Shown here piece after piece: positions 1 through 8,321 of a stretch of DNA of 13,354 nucleotides. The notes beneath the pieces are model-generated. The model was not told where the DNA came from, searched no databases, and saw only the letters and a list, made by a program, of their open reading frames with translations. The stretch is taken from the NCBI GenBank assembly GCA_024710445.1, contig JANJUT010000101.1, positions 1 to 13,354 on the forward strand, given 5' to 3'. Within the stretch, counting starts at the first letter, position 1. Every line of letters begins with the position of its first letter. Source of the DNA: Thiobacillus sp. (GTDB taxonomy: Bacteria; Pseudomonadota; Gammaproteobacteria; Burkholderiales; Thiobacillaceae). The position numbers and the translations under genes are program-made.

Positions 1-783
1 GGCAGCCCGCACATGGCGGTAAGCAACACGGGACGCGCCACGACCATACGCATGCATCATGGCCTTGGCGGCAATGATGTTGACCAGTCGCGGCAAGCCT
101 CGGGATGCATGCCACAGTGCGCGCATGGCCCATGGCGTGAACAATGTCTCCTCACGCCCCGCCACCTTGAGGCGATGTTGCACATAGGTTGCGACTTCAG
201 CACGATCTAACGGTCGTAGCGTTGCATGAAAACTGATGCGCGTGAGAATCTGCCGGGTGCCTTTTTCGTGCAGGCGCGCCATTAATTCGGGCTGGCCAAA
301 CAGCACAACCTGCAGCAGTTTGCGCTTTTCGGTTTCAAGATTGGTAAGCAGCCGTACGGCTTCAAGCGTATCGGCAGGCAAGGCTTGCGCTTCGTCGACC
401 AGCACCACCGGTTGCTGGTCCTGCTGGGCCAGGGTGATGAAATGACGTTCCAGGCGATGCAGCAGCTGTTCACTGGTGCCGTCTGCCGGCACGCCAAATT
501 CAATTGCTATCGCTGCATACAGCCCGCGCGGGTCCAGTCCGGGATTCGGCACGAACGCCACCTGCCAGCGCTCCGGCAAGGTGTTCAATACACGTCGCAA
601 CAACAGGGTTTTCCCCGTGCCGACCTCGCCTTCCACTACCAGAAAACCTTCTCCGGCACTCAAGGCATAAAGCAGGGTTTCATGCGCATCCTGGTGCGGC
701 AGCGCGGGGAAAAAGAAGCTGGTATCCGGGGTCAGTCCAAACGGCGGTTCACGCAGGCCGAAATACCCCCACCAGTTGGTCAC
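1..783 (-). CDS. mshM: MshM, AAA ATPase of MSHA pilus biogenesis (partial, C-terminus beyond left edge)
   Basis: I translated this frame by hand: it stays open from a GTG at 783 to the left edge (261 codons). It starts MTNWWGYFGLREPPFGLTPD, the typical beginning of ExeA/GspA-type AAA ATPases. Walker A is GEVGTGKT (residues 52-59) and Walker B is VVLVDEAQ (about 126-133). A sensor-like FGQPEL follows (162-167), and the arginine-rich segment SRGLPRLVNIIAAKAMMHAY comes before the cut. Members of this family are inner-membrane-associated ATPases thought to help assemble or localise the secretin. The C-terminal part is outside the window, so any transmembrane helix or peptidoglycan-binding domain cannot be judged. 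The GTG overlaps the mshL stop (GTGA, 4 bp), pointing to translational coupling and deciding the start. No frameshift is seen. Confidence 0.93.
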   Translation of the reverse strand, partial: MTNWWGYFGLREPPFGLTPDTSFFFPALPHQDAHETLLYALSAGEGFLVVEGEVGTGKTLLLRRVLNTLPERWQVAFVPNPGLDPRGLYAAIAIEFGVPADGTSEQLLHRLERHFITLAQQDQQPVVLVDEAQALPADTLEAVRLLTNLETEKRKLLQVVLFGQPELMARLHEKGTRQILTRISFHATLRPLDRAEVATYVQHRLKVAGREETLFTPWAMRALWHASRGLPRLVNIIAAKAMMHAYGRGASRVAYRHVRAA

Positions 784-2429
784 GGCCGCGTATCGGGTAG
801 CTCGTAGGTCTGGAAGCGACGCTGGGTTGCCTCCAGGTCATTGTTCCAGTCCTTGTTGTCGCGAATCAGCGTGGTCTTGATCAGCACGACCAGTTCACGC
901 TTCTGTTTCACCTGGCTGGTGTTGCCGAACAATCGACCCAGATACGGGATATCGCCGAGAACCGGAATGGCGCTCTTGCCATCCGTGTAGGTCTGACCCA
1001 TCAACCCACCGATGGCAACAATATGACCGTCTTTCAGGCGCACCACGCTGTCGGTTTCGGAAATGCTGCTGGATGCCAGCGGCAATATGTAGGTACCCAG
1101 ATCACCCAGCCGGATTTCTTTCGAGTTTTCAGTGACGTTGCTGACCGAGGGACGCACATGCAGGACGATGTTGTCCTTGTCATCGATCTGCGGGGTAACG
1201 TCCAGCGCAATGCCCGAAAAAAACGGCTTCACGACCACCGTGGGCGGCGTGGCCGGCACGCCCACCGCTGCAGCCGTTCCCCCCGTGACCTCGGTGACGA
1301 AAAAGTCATCTGTACCCACCTTGAGCACGGCTTTCTGGTTGTTGATCGTGGCGATACGCGGGCTGGACAGCACGTGCACCGCGCCCTGGTTCTTGATCAG
1401 ACTGATCACCGCGCCAAAATCACCGTCATTGAACGCCACTCCAAACACCGTCCCGGCCGGACCGGGAACGGCACTGTCGAGCATTTGGGCAACCGTTCCC
1501 CCCAGGCTGACCGGCGTGTTGCCATCCGGATTGAGGGTATTCACGCCGATTGCGGTTTTACCATTGCGCTGCAGCGTGGCCCAGTTGATCCCGGCCTGGA
1601 AACCATCGTTCAGCTGCACTTCGAGTATCTTGGCTTCCAGCATCACCTGGCGCACGCTGATCAGCTCCGATGCCCGCAAATATTTTTCCACCATGAACAG
1701 GCTGGCTGGTGCGGCTTTCACAATGACAATCCCGGATTGCGGGCTCACCACCACTTCCCCCCCCGCTCCGACCAGCGCCTTGAGCGCGGCGCTGATTTCT
1801 TCCCAGTATTTGGAGTCGGTCGACGTCTGTACGCTGCTGGTTTCCTGCGAAGTCGAGCCGCCTCCAGAAGACGACCCGCTACTGCTGCTGCCGCCCTGAT
1901 TGATCGAGCCCGACACGACCCGCATATCCGAAGTGCCCTTGCGCTGCATGGCCAGCGCATTCAGGTGGTAGATACGGGTTTGCATCGCGGGGGACGGCAC
2001 GATGATCCGTTTGCCCTGCACTTCATACTCGTAGCCATACAGCGCGCGCACGGCTTCCATCGCTTCAGGCACCGTCACATTCTTGAGATTGAGCGTCAGG
2101 CTGCCCGTTACATCCGGGTGGACCAGCATGCTGTAGGGGGTGCCTGTCACCATGCCCATGAACACCTCGGACGCCTTGGCATTGTTCACGGTCAAATTAA
2201 AGCGGGGCTCGGTGCTGGCCGGTTTTGCCGAAGGCGTTTCACGCACCGCATCCATGATGGCCTGCTGCACGGCAGCGGGCGGCATCGACGCAGCCGGTTT
2301 GGGCTGGGCGGCCATCGATGCTTCCAGTTCGGCATTCATCGCTTCCTTGCCCTGCTGGCCTTCCTTGCCAAAAAACGGGCTGGCACAGCCCGCCAGCATC
2401 AATACTGCCAAGACTATAGATTTATGCAT
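780..2429 (-). CDS. mshL: MshL, outer-membrane secretin of the MSHA pilus
   Basis: This is a 549-residue secretin lipoprotein, forming the outer-membrane gated ring through which the pilus passes. The N-terminus is MHKSIVLAVLMLAGCASP, a type II signal peptide with lipobox LAGC and lipidated Cys15. A small N-domain lies at about 78-148 and is followed by a Ser/Gly-rich linker (179-194). The secretin core spans about 258-520 and includes QGAVHVLSSPRIATINNQ (348-365) and the family signature VLGDIPYLGRLF (490-501). I choose the ATG at 2429 because AGGAAG sits about 6 bases upstream. The in-frame GTG at 2435, which would add two residues and overlap the mshK stop, has the Shine-Dalgarno sequence too close. 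Length and domain order fit MshL. It lies between mshK and mshM, as in other MSHA loci. Confidence 0.95.
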   Translation of the reverse strand: MHKSIVLAVLMLAGCASPFFGKEGQQGKEAMNAELEASMAAQPKPAASMPPAAVQQAIMDAVRETPSAKPASTEPRFNLTVNNAKASEVFMGMVTGTPYSMLVHPDVTGSLTLNLKNVTVPEAMEAVRALYGYEYEVQGKRIIVPSPAMQTRIYHLNALAMQRKGTSDMRVVSGSINQGGSSSSGSSSGGGSTSQETSSVQTSTDSKYWEEISAALKALVGAGGEVVVSPQSGIVIVKAAPASLFMVEKYLRASELISVRQVMLEAKILEVQLNDGFQAGINWATLQRNGKTAIGVNTLNPDGNTPVSLGGTVAQMLDSAVPGPAGTVFGVAFNDGDFGAVISLIKNQGAVHVLSSPRIATINNQKAVLKVGTDDFFVTEVTGGTAAAVGVPATPPTVVVKPFFSGIALDVTPQIDDKDNIVLHVRPSVSNVTENSKEIRLGDLGTYILPLASSSISETDSVVRLKDGHIVAIGGLMGQTYTDGKSAIPVLGDIPYLGRLFGNTSQVKQKRELVVLIKTTLIRDNKDWNNDLEATQRRFQTYELPDTRP

Positions 2430-2431
2430 GT

Positions 2432-2791
2432 TCACTTCCTGGTTTTTCGAGCCGGACGCGGTGGCGCCAGCGGCTGGGTGCGGGTCGATTCGTCAAGCAA
2501 ATACACGGAACGGCGCCCGTTTTTTCCTGAAATAACAATGTGATCTTCGCGGATGGCCGTAACCCGCCCGCCTTCCACCGTGTCCCCTAATTTCACGGTA
2601 CTGCCGCCATACCAGGCTATCGAACGCTTGCCGTTCATTTTTACCCAGGCCAGGACCGGCTCGGCGGGTTCATTTTCCGGTCCGGGACTCGACAATGCTT
2701 GCGGCAACGCTGTCGGATCCGGCAACGAAGCCGCGGCCAAAGGCGCGGCCAGCAACACCATCACAACCGTCAACATCATACGCGCAGCCAT
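2432..2791 (-). CDS. mshK: MshK, PilP-like periplasmic pilus assembly protein
   Basis: This is a short protein of 119 residues. It begins with a signal peptide (MAARMMLTVVMVLLAAPLAAA, predicted cut after residue 21), followed by a Pro-rich linker. A compact beta-rich domain (about residues 47-100) contains AWVKMNGKRSIAWYGGSTVK, then LGDTVEGGRVTAIREDHIVI. This resembles the PilP/GspC HR-type domain that binds the secretin's periplasmic ring. The tail is strongly basic and Pro-rich (RPARKTRK). Sequence conservation alone is weak for MshK; the call rests mainly on size, export signal, the small-domain pattern and position between mshJ and mshL. The start is supported by a strong GGAGG four bases upstream. 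It overlaps mshJ by 16 bp and ends two bases before mshL. Confidence 0.85.
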   Translation of the reverse strand: MAARMMLTVVMVLLAAPLAAASLPDPTALPQALSSPGPENEPAEPVLAWVKMNGKRSIAWYGGSTVKLGDTVEGGRVTAIREDHIVISGKNGRRSVYLLDESTRTQPLAPPRPARKTRK

Positions 2792-3432
2792 GTTTCCTCC
2801 AGGCTCAGGGTATGAACGATCAGGGTAAGCGTCAATTCCGGGCGGTTGGCCGTATCGAGTGTCGCCTCATTCCAGCTCAGCCGCCAGGGCAGCGATTCCA
2901 GCCGTTCCAGATAAGACACCAGGTCGGAATACTGGCCGCTCACCACCACTTCAAATCCATGCCGGTAATACCCCGGCGGCGCACCTTCTGCGGCACCGGG
3001 CAACAACACGGGTTTGGGTTCCAGCGTTTTGAAGCCCACGATTTTGATGCCGCCATGAGCCTGCACGACATCTTTCAACATCTGCTGCATGCGTTCGGGC
3101 GGAATCAACGCGCGTCCACGCGTTTCCAGTTCGGCATTCAGTTCCGCCAGTTTGGCTTGTTGAGCGGCAAGCATTTTTCGGGCAGCCTGATCCGGATCGC
3201 GCGTGGCGGCTCCGCCCAGCATCTGCCGTTGCTGCGCGATTTCCTGAATCGCCGACTCTGCCATCTGGGAACGGTCTGTGGCATTGCGTTTACGCAGTTG
3301 GCCCGAGTCAATCGCCAGTGTTTGTACCAGCGAGAAAACCACGATCATGGCCGCGGCAAAAATAAACACGCGTTCACGCAGGCTCAGTTCGCTGACCCGC
3401 AGACTCAGTTTCCGGAACTTGTCATCGAGCAT
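2776..3432 (-). CDS. mshJ: MshJ, PilO-like inner-membrane alignment protein
   Basis: This is a 218-residue bitopic inner-membrane protein. A short basic cytoplasmic segment (MLDDKFRKLSLRVSELSLRE) precedes one transmembrane helix (about residues 22-45). A long coiled-coil region rich in Gln, Ala and Glu follows (about 48-112), then a PilO/GspM-type ferredoxin-like domain containing GYYRHGFEVVVSGQYSDLVS and YLERLESLPWRLSW. In type IV pilus systems PilO pairs with PilN in the periplasm and connects PilM to PilP. The gene has a good Shine-Dalgarno sequence (AGGAG, 7 bases before ATG). It overlaps the PilN-like gene by 11 bp and mshK by 16 bp. It could be named pilO in a generic annotation; the neighbours favour MshJ. 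Confidence 0.92.
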   Translation of the reverse strand: MLDDKFRKLSLRVSELSLRERVFIFAAAMIVVFSLVQTLAIDSGQLRKRNATDRSQMAESAIQEIAQQRQMLGGAATRDPDQAARKMLAAQQAKLAELNAELETRGRALIPPERMQQMLKDVVQAHGGIKIVGFKTLEPKPVLLPGAAEGAPPGYYRHGFEVVVSGQYSDLVSYLERLESLPWRLSWNEATLDTANRPELTLTLIVHTLSLEETWLRV

Positions 3433-4093
3433 CTACGCTCTCCTGGTCAGCCGAACCGTCCGCGCTTCCCGCAGACAGGGAAAAGTCCAGATAGTCAGGC
3501 AACACGAGGGCCGCCGTTTCACCGGGCGGGCTACTGTTATCCGCTTTACCGGTTTTTGCCATAGCGGCAGTCATTCCAGAAAATTTGACGCCGGCAAACG
3601 GCGCCTGTTTACCCAACTGCTCGATATACGTGGTCAGCAACCCGGCATTCAATGCCGATCCCTTGAGTTCGATGTGGTTCATCGACAGATTGAAACCGTT
3701 CAGCCACACCCCTTCCGTAGCGCTCATGGCCAGCGCCCGCAAGCGTGGCGAGAATCCTGCCGAAGTCTGCTCAAGCGTGCCGCTGATTGCGGCCAGCAAG
3801 GCTTCCCGTTGCACCACCTGACTCTGCACCTGTTTGACTTGATTGGTCAGCGCCAGATTCACGCCCCGGCTCGCTGCGGCATTCAATTCGTCCAATTCCT
3901 GTTGTGCACTGGCTTGAAGCGCCTCCTGTTGCTCGGCCTGCGTTTCTAGCGTGCCAGCCTGGTAATGCAGCAATCCCGCCCATCCGAGAGCACCCACCAA
4001 CACCACACCCAGCGCCATGAGCATTTCACGCAAGCCCAAGGCGTAGCGTTTTTTGAGCAGTTGCGGATTAGCCAGATTGATCTGTTGGCTCAT
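3422..4093 (-). CDS. PilN-like MSHA biogenesis protein (sometimes called MshI2)
   Basis: This is a 223-residue bitopic membrane protein. It begins MSQQINLANPQLLKKRYALG, which carries the short cytoplasmic INL-type motif that PilN proteins use to dock onto PilM (here MshI). One transmembrane helix follows at about residues 22-43. A coiled-coil stretch (about 46-112) and a PilN/GspL-like periplasmic domain (GVWLNGFNLSMNHIELKGSA, then LLTTYIEQLGKQAPFAGVKF) come next. The end is a Ser/Ala/Asp-rich tail (SLSAGSADGSADQESVDAR). The open frame runs 48 bases further upstream to an ATG inside mshI. I choose the ATG at 4093 because it starts at the docking motif and overlaps the mshI stop as ATGA. I leave the symbol blank because naming of this gene varies among MSHA loci. 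Confidence 0.9.
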   Translation of the reverse strand: MSQQINLANPQLLKKRYALGLREMLMALGVVLVGALGWAGLLHYQAGTLETQAEQQEALQASAQQELDELNAAASRGVNLALTNQVKQVQSQVVQREALLAAISGTLEQTSAGFSPRLRALAMSATEGVWLNGFNLSMNHIELKGSALNAGLLTTYIEQLGKQAPFAGVKFSGMTAAMAKTGKADNSSPPGETAALVLPDYLDFSLSAGSADGSADQESVDAR

Positions 4094-4995
4094 GGCTTGG
4101 TGTCTTCCTTGCGCAAGGCAGCGCCAATGGCATGAAAGCATGGGGTGGGCAATTCGCCCAGATTGGGAATCGCGGATATATCCAGTGCATGGGTAAGGTC
4201 CATCACCTCGACCGGCAAGGCCAGATTCCCGGCAAGCCCATCACGCAGGCTGCCAACTTTCTCCGATGGGATCAAAAACAGACGATCAACCGGGACCCCG
4301 CCAAACTGGCGATCGAAATGATCCAGCGTCCGTTGAAACTCCAGTGTCAGGCGTTCAATCACGCTATCCATATCGCCTTCCAGATGGGCCTGGGTTACGC
4401 CCAGCGAACGCACCATGCACAGTTCACCATCCAGCGTCAGCGTCAGCAAGCTGCCGGATTCAATAAAGGAAAACGTAGCCAGCGCGCGGCCGGGTTTTTC
4501 CAGTCGGGCGGCGAGATTGCGTTGGGCCGTTTCAATGATGTCGATAATGGCCAGATTGAGGCCTGCCTTGACGGCGTAGGCCGTTTCCTCCGCCAACAGC
4601 GCATTGGGCGCTGCCACCGCAAATATCTGGCGAGCATGATTCAAATGCTCCGGATGCGGCACTTCCAGTATGTCCACCGTGCCATCGTCGGGGTGGAAAT
4701 CGAGCATGTCCTGAATTTGCCAGCGCACCGCGGACCGGAGTTCGTCTGCGGGCACATTCGGTGCGTCAAGCATGCGCATCTTGTAAACCGACGGGCTCAA
4801 CACCAGGCTGGCCGGACCCTTGTCCTGCAACTCGCTCAGCGCATCGCTCCAGTTTTCACTCTTGACCGGCACCACGCCCACGGCCAGCAGCTTGGGCACT
4901 GCCAGCCGGCGGTCAACGCGTGCGTACGCTATGCGGCCGGGAAGGCGCAAATAAGCGGTGAGGCCATGCTCGGTTGGTCGTCGAAAGAACCGCAT
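4090..4995 (-). CDS. mshI: MshI, PilM-like actin-fold cytoplasmic pilus assembly protein
   Basis: This is a 301-residue soluble protein with no signal peptide or membrane helix. It resembles PilM/GspL-cytoplasmic proteins, which have an actin-like fold and bind the N-terminal tail of PilN at the inner membrane. The segment ELRSAVRWQIQDMLDFHPDD (about 85-104) is a hallmark of this family. It is followed by VDILEVP, and by a second-lobe region with FIESGSLLTLTLDGELCMVR and RTLDHFDRQFGGVPVDRLFL. It is the first gene after the 59-bp gap behind mshQ and is preceded by a plausible Shine-Dalgarno AAGG about 9 bases before ATG. It begins the block encoding the trans-envelope alignment complex, with its stop overlapping the PilN-like gene. 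Confidence 0.93.
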   Translation of the reverse strand: MRFFRRPTEHGLTAYLRLPGRIAYARVDRRLAVPKLLAVGVVPVKSENWSDALSELQDKGPASLVLSPSVYKMRMLDAPNVPADELRSAVRWQIQDMLDFHPDDGTVDILEVPHPEHLNHARQIFAVAAPNALLAEETAYAVKAGLNLAIIDIIETAQRNLAARLEKPGRALATFSFIESGSLLTLTLDGELCMVRSLGVTQAHLEGDMDSVIERLTLEFQRTLDHFDRQFGGVPVDRLFLIPSEKVGSLRDGLAGNLALPVEVMDLTHALDISAIPNLGELPTPCFHAIGAALRKEDTKP

Positions 4996-5054
4996 GTATT
5001 GAACCTTAAAGTTTTCCTTAAACTAAATAAATAAGTTGTTGTTGTCAAAGGGTT
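4996..5054 (-). promoter_or_regulatory. AT-rich intergenic gap before mshI, possible weak sigma-70 promoter
   Basis: This 59-bp gap is much richer in A+T than the coding sequence around it. On the minus strand a perfect TTGACA (5048 to 5043) is followed, 17 bases later, by TAGTTT (5025 to 5020), which matches the -10 consensus at only 3 of 6 positions. TTTAAGG occurs twice, 12 bases apart, just upstream of mshI; the proximal copy may serve as the ribosome binding site. There is no hairpin-plus-T-tract, so I see no terminator for mshQ and read-through into mshI is likely. The promoter call is tentative. Confidence 0.35.
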
Positions 5055-8000
5055 TCAATACATCTCGCGTATATAGATCAATGGTTTGTTGCCGCGATAC
5101 AAACCAAAACTGCCTCGCGCCACCGGATTCTGATCATACGCCGCGCCACTTCCCTTTCCCTGCAGCCATGCTTTATCAGCGCCTGTCACCGCACCCACCG
5201 GACACGTGCTGCCGGCCCCCGCCGCTGCCAGATTCATTGTCAGGTCGACGCTCCCCGTATTGTTTGCACCTGGGGCGGAAAGCTTCAGATTGCCCCGGCC
5301 CGCATTGAACCGTCCTGACAGTGAAACCGATGTTTCGCAGGCATTGAGGTTTCGCTGCCAATTGGACAAACCCACATTGGCGGCGGCGAGCTGGGTGCAG
5401 AAATCCGCGCTATTGCGGATGAACCCCGTGCCATTCCAGAATTGCGTTTCGGCAGGCACAGGCAAACTCAACACTTCCGAACCGTGCGCATTGGATAAAA
5501 CCAGCCGCCCAAACCGGATCTCGTTGCCCGAATCAAAGTCAATGCTCGAAAACACCGCAGGTGTGAGCTTATCGATCATGCCGTTGCCCGCAACGGCATC
5601 TTCCGCCATGTCGCCAATACTGAGCGTAAGCGTGATATCCGCCATGAACGGCATGACTGGCATGGTTCGCTTGAAGAAAAAGGTTTCTGCTGCATCAACA
5701 ACCAGCAGCCCCGTTCCACTCCCCGTATCCGTTACCGCAGGTGTTCCCAAAACCCCGTCCGGCGTGCCGACAGGGTCGGAATACACAGGGAAAAATCCGG
5801 CCGTCCCCAGGAGTTTCCACAAGCTTCCCGTGTAGTTGAGCGTTGTGCCGCCCATCCTGTTTTTAGCCGTGATCGAAGCCTGAGGCAGCGTGACATATTG
5901 AACCGGCTGCCCCACGTAGGTAAACGAGCGCGTGGGACAGGCCGTATCATTGAAGGTCTTGAATACAGGAATGCTGACAGGCGCCAGTTCAAAATGATCG
6001 GGCACGAAGCGGCCAACATTGAACACGGCCGATTCAATATTCATTTCGGCTGCAGTGGAGCCATCCGCCGAATCCACTGCTGCAAACGTGCTGTCCACCA
6101 GTTTCATGGAAAAGGCGCCGACTTCCGAATAGCTGGCGTTAGTCGTCGTCACAACGCCTGAAGCAGACGACCAGGTACCTGCCGCCAGCGTGCCCAGGAC
6201 GCAGCCCGAGCCTGGTAAAACGCATGCCGCCACAGTGGGTGTGGGGGTGCCCGCGTAGTTGCCAGTAGTCGTACCGACCGCATTGCGCGCCGTTGCTGCA
6301 AGCTGGAAGGGTTGCCCGGCCTTGTGCACATTGCCGCCCGTCGCGACGATATTGGCCAGCGCGCGGGCTGCGCCCGCAGTGGTGCTGGTGAGGTCGCTCG
6401 CGGCCGCGCTGCCAAAGCTGGCTGGACGAATCGCAAAGTTATCGGTTGAACAGGCGGTGATCGTTGGCACGCCTGTCGCCGGATACGACATGCGGATGCG
6501 GGCATTGGGCCAGGCATTGGGTTCGCTGAGGCCGGGGGCCGTCTTGCGGCCCAAGTTTGCAGCACTGAAGGTCATCGTCCCCAGATTGCGGATCAGGGGA
6601 TACGCGCCGCAACTTGCCGCGCTCGATGCATCGACAAGCTCCAGCTTCACATCGCCGGCAAACGCAGTTTCGATCGCCGTCCCTCCCGTCTTGAGCGCGA
6701 CCACATCGATGCCGAAGGCGCTCGCCGCAATTTTGGTCTTGATCACACCCGTCACGCTACCTGCTGCGGTGGACGATTCGAACGCATTGAAGCCTGCGGG
6801 CACGACTGAAACCGGTGCGCAGCCGCGCACGTCATTGTAATCACGCAAGATCACGGCACCCGTTACCTCGCTGTTGTATAGCCTGACCTCGTCAATCACG
6901 CCGTCTGCCGAATTCCCGGTACCGGGGTTGGTGACAAAAGCACTGCGATTATCGCCAACATAGAGCGTGCCGATGGCCGCGGACAAAGGCTGCATCGTTC
7001 CCATGGCGACAGACTGGGATAGCGCGCCATTGACAAATATCTGCAAGCGGTTGTTGGCCGCGATCGGCGTCAACTTCCAGGTCACGCCGATGTGCACCCA
7101 GGTATTGGCGGAAAATCCGAGATTACCGGTCGTAACCTGAAAATCGTTATTGGCGTTATCCGTCAGGTTGAAGCTCAGCTTGCCGTTTCCGTTCTGCCGC
7201 GCCAGGTAAAACCAGCGGTTGTTGGCAACGCTGGCATCCAGCAACTGGACGTTCTTGCTCCCGCCCCCGCTCCATGCACCGTTGCTCTTGTACCAGAAGG
7301 TGATGGTGCCGCTACTGCCTATCTGGCTGTCCACATCGTAGCCTGTGTCGATCGCGTCTATCGTACCGGTCGAGGTATTGGACGGGATGTCACCGCCGTA
7401 GCATATCCGGCCTGCCGGCACTGTCTGCGCTGTGCCCACGGGTGAAGCGTTAGCACCACCGCCAGTGCTGTTGATCACGCTTCCTGCGCCGCTCCAGCTC
7501 GCCTCGTCCATGCGGAATTCAGCGACAGGAGCAGGAATGAAAAAGCGCACCGCCGAATTTGCAGGGGGCACGACCGGCGTGGACCACACGTCATAATCTG
7601 TCGTCGTAAGCTCCCAGCCGATTTGAGCGCTACCCCCGGTGGGGTGGTTGCTCGTGCCAAACTGGTAAACAAATTCATTGGTGGTTTCTTCAAGAATCAC
7701 TTGCAGGTTGAAGCTTCCCGTACGCGCTGAAGCGCCCCATTCCGGCACATTGACCCAGGTCGCCACAAAACGGCGATTAGGCGCCGTGCCCTCGGTCGCG
7801 TAACTCACATAACAGGTTGCTGTGGGACAGATTCCCGCCGCACCGCTCGACGTCGGGTCGAGATCCGTGCCATAGACGCGCATGGTCCTGACGACGCTGG
7901 CATTGGGATAAGGGTAGGGATAGGTCGGGGGCGGCCCCACCGTCTGGGTTCCGTAGCCGCAAAAGCCATTATTGAATTGCAGGCGACCGTTGCTCATGAT

Positions 8001-8321
8001 CTGCACTTGTGTGTAGTTCACGCCACCGAAATTGAAGGTGAACCCCAGCGGAAGCTGTGCCGTGATGTCGTCGTCGACCGCTGCGCCAACGTAACCTGAA
8101 CTGCAGGAAGCACCACTTGTCCACGCCGCCCGCGTATGGGCAGAAGGATTGATCCAGCTATAGGGTGCCGCCGAATTTGAGTAAGTTGCCGCATAAACTT
8201 GATCTGCTACCCAGGCAAATAAAAGTGCGCCGGCAAACACATGAAAAGCCAGCATGCCAAACCTCATGCCGCCAAGCATTAGATGCACAACAGGAAAGCT
8301 ATTCATTTTTATGTTTTTCAT
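5055..8321 (-). CDS. mshQ: MshQ, large secreted LamG + DUF6701 protein of the MSHA pilus
   Basis: This is an exported protein of 1088 residues, the largest in the window. The signal peptide is long (cut predicted after VYA, residue 44). An N-terminal beta-rich region (about 45-262) contains LGFTFNFGGVNYTQVQIMSN. A laminin-G/concanavalin-like lectin domain follows at about 267-497 (MDEASWSG, SGTITFWYKSNGAW, NTWVHIGVTW, DGVIDEVRLYN). The remainder matches DUF6701: CSTDNFAIRP (624-633) and the typical extreme C-terminus RGNKPLIYIREMY. Several spaced Cys residues suggest disulfides. The gene ends the minor pilin cluster and overlaps mshP by ATGA; GGGGAG 9 bases upstream supports the start. Its place with minor pilins, together with a carbohydrate-binding-type fold, suggests a tip adhesin. 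That role is inferred, since MshQ function is poorly defined. Confidence 0.92.
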   Translation of the reverse strand: MKNIKMNSFPVVHLMLGGMRFGMLAFHVFAGALLFAWVADQVYAATYSNSAAPYSWINPSAHTRAAWTSGASCSSGYVGAAVDDDITAQLPLGFTFNFGGVNYTQVQIMSNGRLQFNNGFCGYGTQTVGPPPTYPYPYPNASVVRTMRVYGTDLDPTSSGAAGICPTATCYVSYATEGTAPNRRFVATWVNVPEWGASARTGSFNLQVILEETTNEFVYQFGTSNHPTGGSAQIGWELTTTDYDVWSTPVVPPANSAVRFFIPAPVAEFRMDEASWSGAGSVINSTGGGANASPVGTAQTVPAGRICYGGDIPSNTSTGTIDAIDTGYDVDSQIGSSGTITFWYKSNGAWSGGGSKNVQLLDASVANNRWFYLARQNGNGKLSFNLTDNANNDFQVTTGNLGFSANTWVHIGVTWKLTPIAANNRLQIFVNGALSQSVAMGTMQPLSAAIGTLYVGDNRSAFVTNPGTGNSADGVIDEVRLYNSEVTGAVILRDYNDVRGCAPVSVVPAGFNAFESSTAAGSVTGVIKTKIAASAFGIDVVALKTGGTAIETAFAGDVKLELVDASSAASCGAYPLIRNLGTMTFSAANLGRKTAPGLSEPNAWPNARIRMSYPATGVPTITACSTDNFAIRPASFGSAAASDLTSTTAGAARALANIVATGGNVHKAGQPFQLAATARNAVGTTTGNYAGTPTPTVAACVLPGSGCVLGTLAAGTWSSASGVVTTTNASYSEVGAFSMKLVDSTFAAVDSADGSTAAEMNIESAVFNVGRFVPDHFELAPVSIPVFKTFNDTACPTRSFTYVGQPVQYVTLPQASITAKNRMGGTTLNYTGSLWKLLGTAGFFPVYSDPVGTPDGVLGTPAVTDTGSGTGLLVVDAAETFFFKRTMPVMPFMADITLTLSIGDMAEDAVAGNGMIDKLTPAVFSSIDFDSGNEIRFGRLVLSNAHGSEVLSLPVPAETQFWNGTGFIRNSADFCTQLAAANVGLSNWQRNLNACETSVSLSGRFNAGRGNLKLSAPGANNTGSVDLTMNLAAAGAGSTCPVGAVTGADKAWLQGKGSGAAYDQNPVARGSFGLYRGNKPLIYIREMY

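Noticed and set aside
1..783. Possible broken mshM
   Set aside because: Direct translation of the minus strand shows one continuous frame with Walker A, Walker B and family motifs from a GTG at 783 to the edge. It is truncated only by the window.
1861..1920. Serine-codon repeat in mshL as a phase-variation tract
   Set aside because: The Ser/Gly linker uses mixed codons, not a uniform short repeat, so slippage is not suggested; a linker between secretin domains is an ordinary explanation.
1023..2543. A 506-codon open frame on the plus strand opposite mshL
   Set aside because: It lies antisense to a clear secretin gene, and its product is rich in His, Arg and Gly with no recognisable domain. 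This is the expected shadow of high-GC codon bias.
2695..3564. A 289-codon plus-strand frame opposite mshK, mshJ and the PilN-like gene
   Set aside because: It crosses three coupled genes on the other strand and shows no domain or signal; a shadow frame.
4132..5034. A 300-codon plus-strand frame opposite mshI
   Set aside because: It is antisense to the well-supported mshI, has a low-complexity composition typical of shadow frames and no family motif.
5055..8321. Repeat domains or recombination cassettes in mshQ
   Set aside because: Gly/Ala/Thr-rich segments look repetitive, but I found no true tandem repeat at the DNA or protein level by eye.
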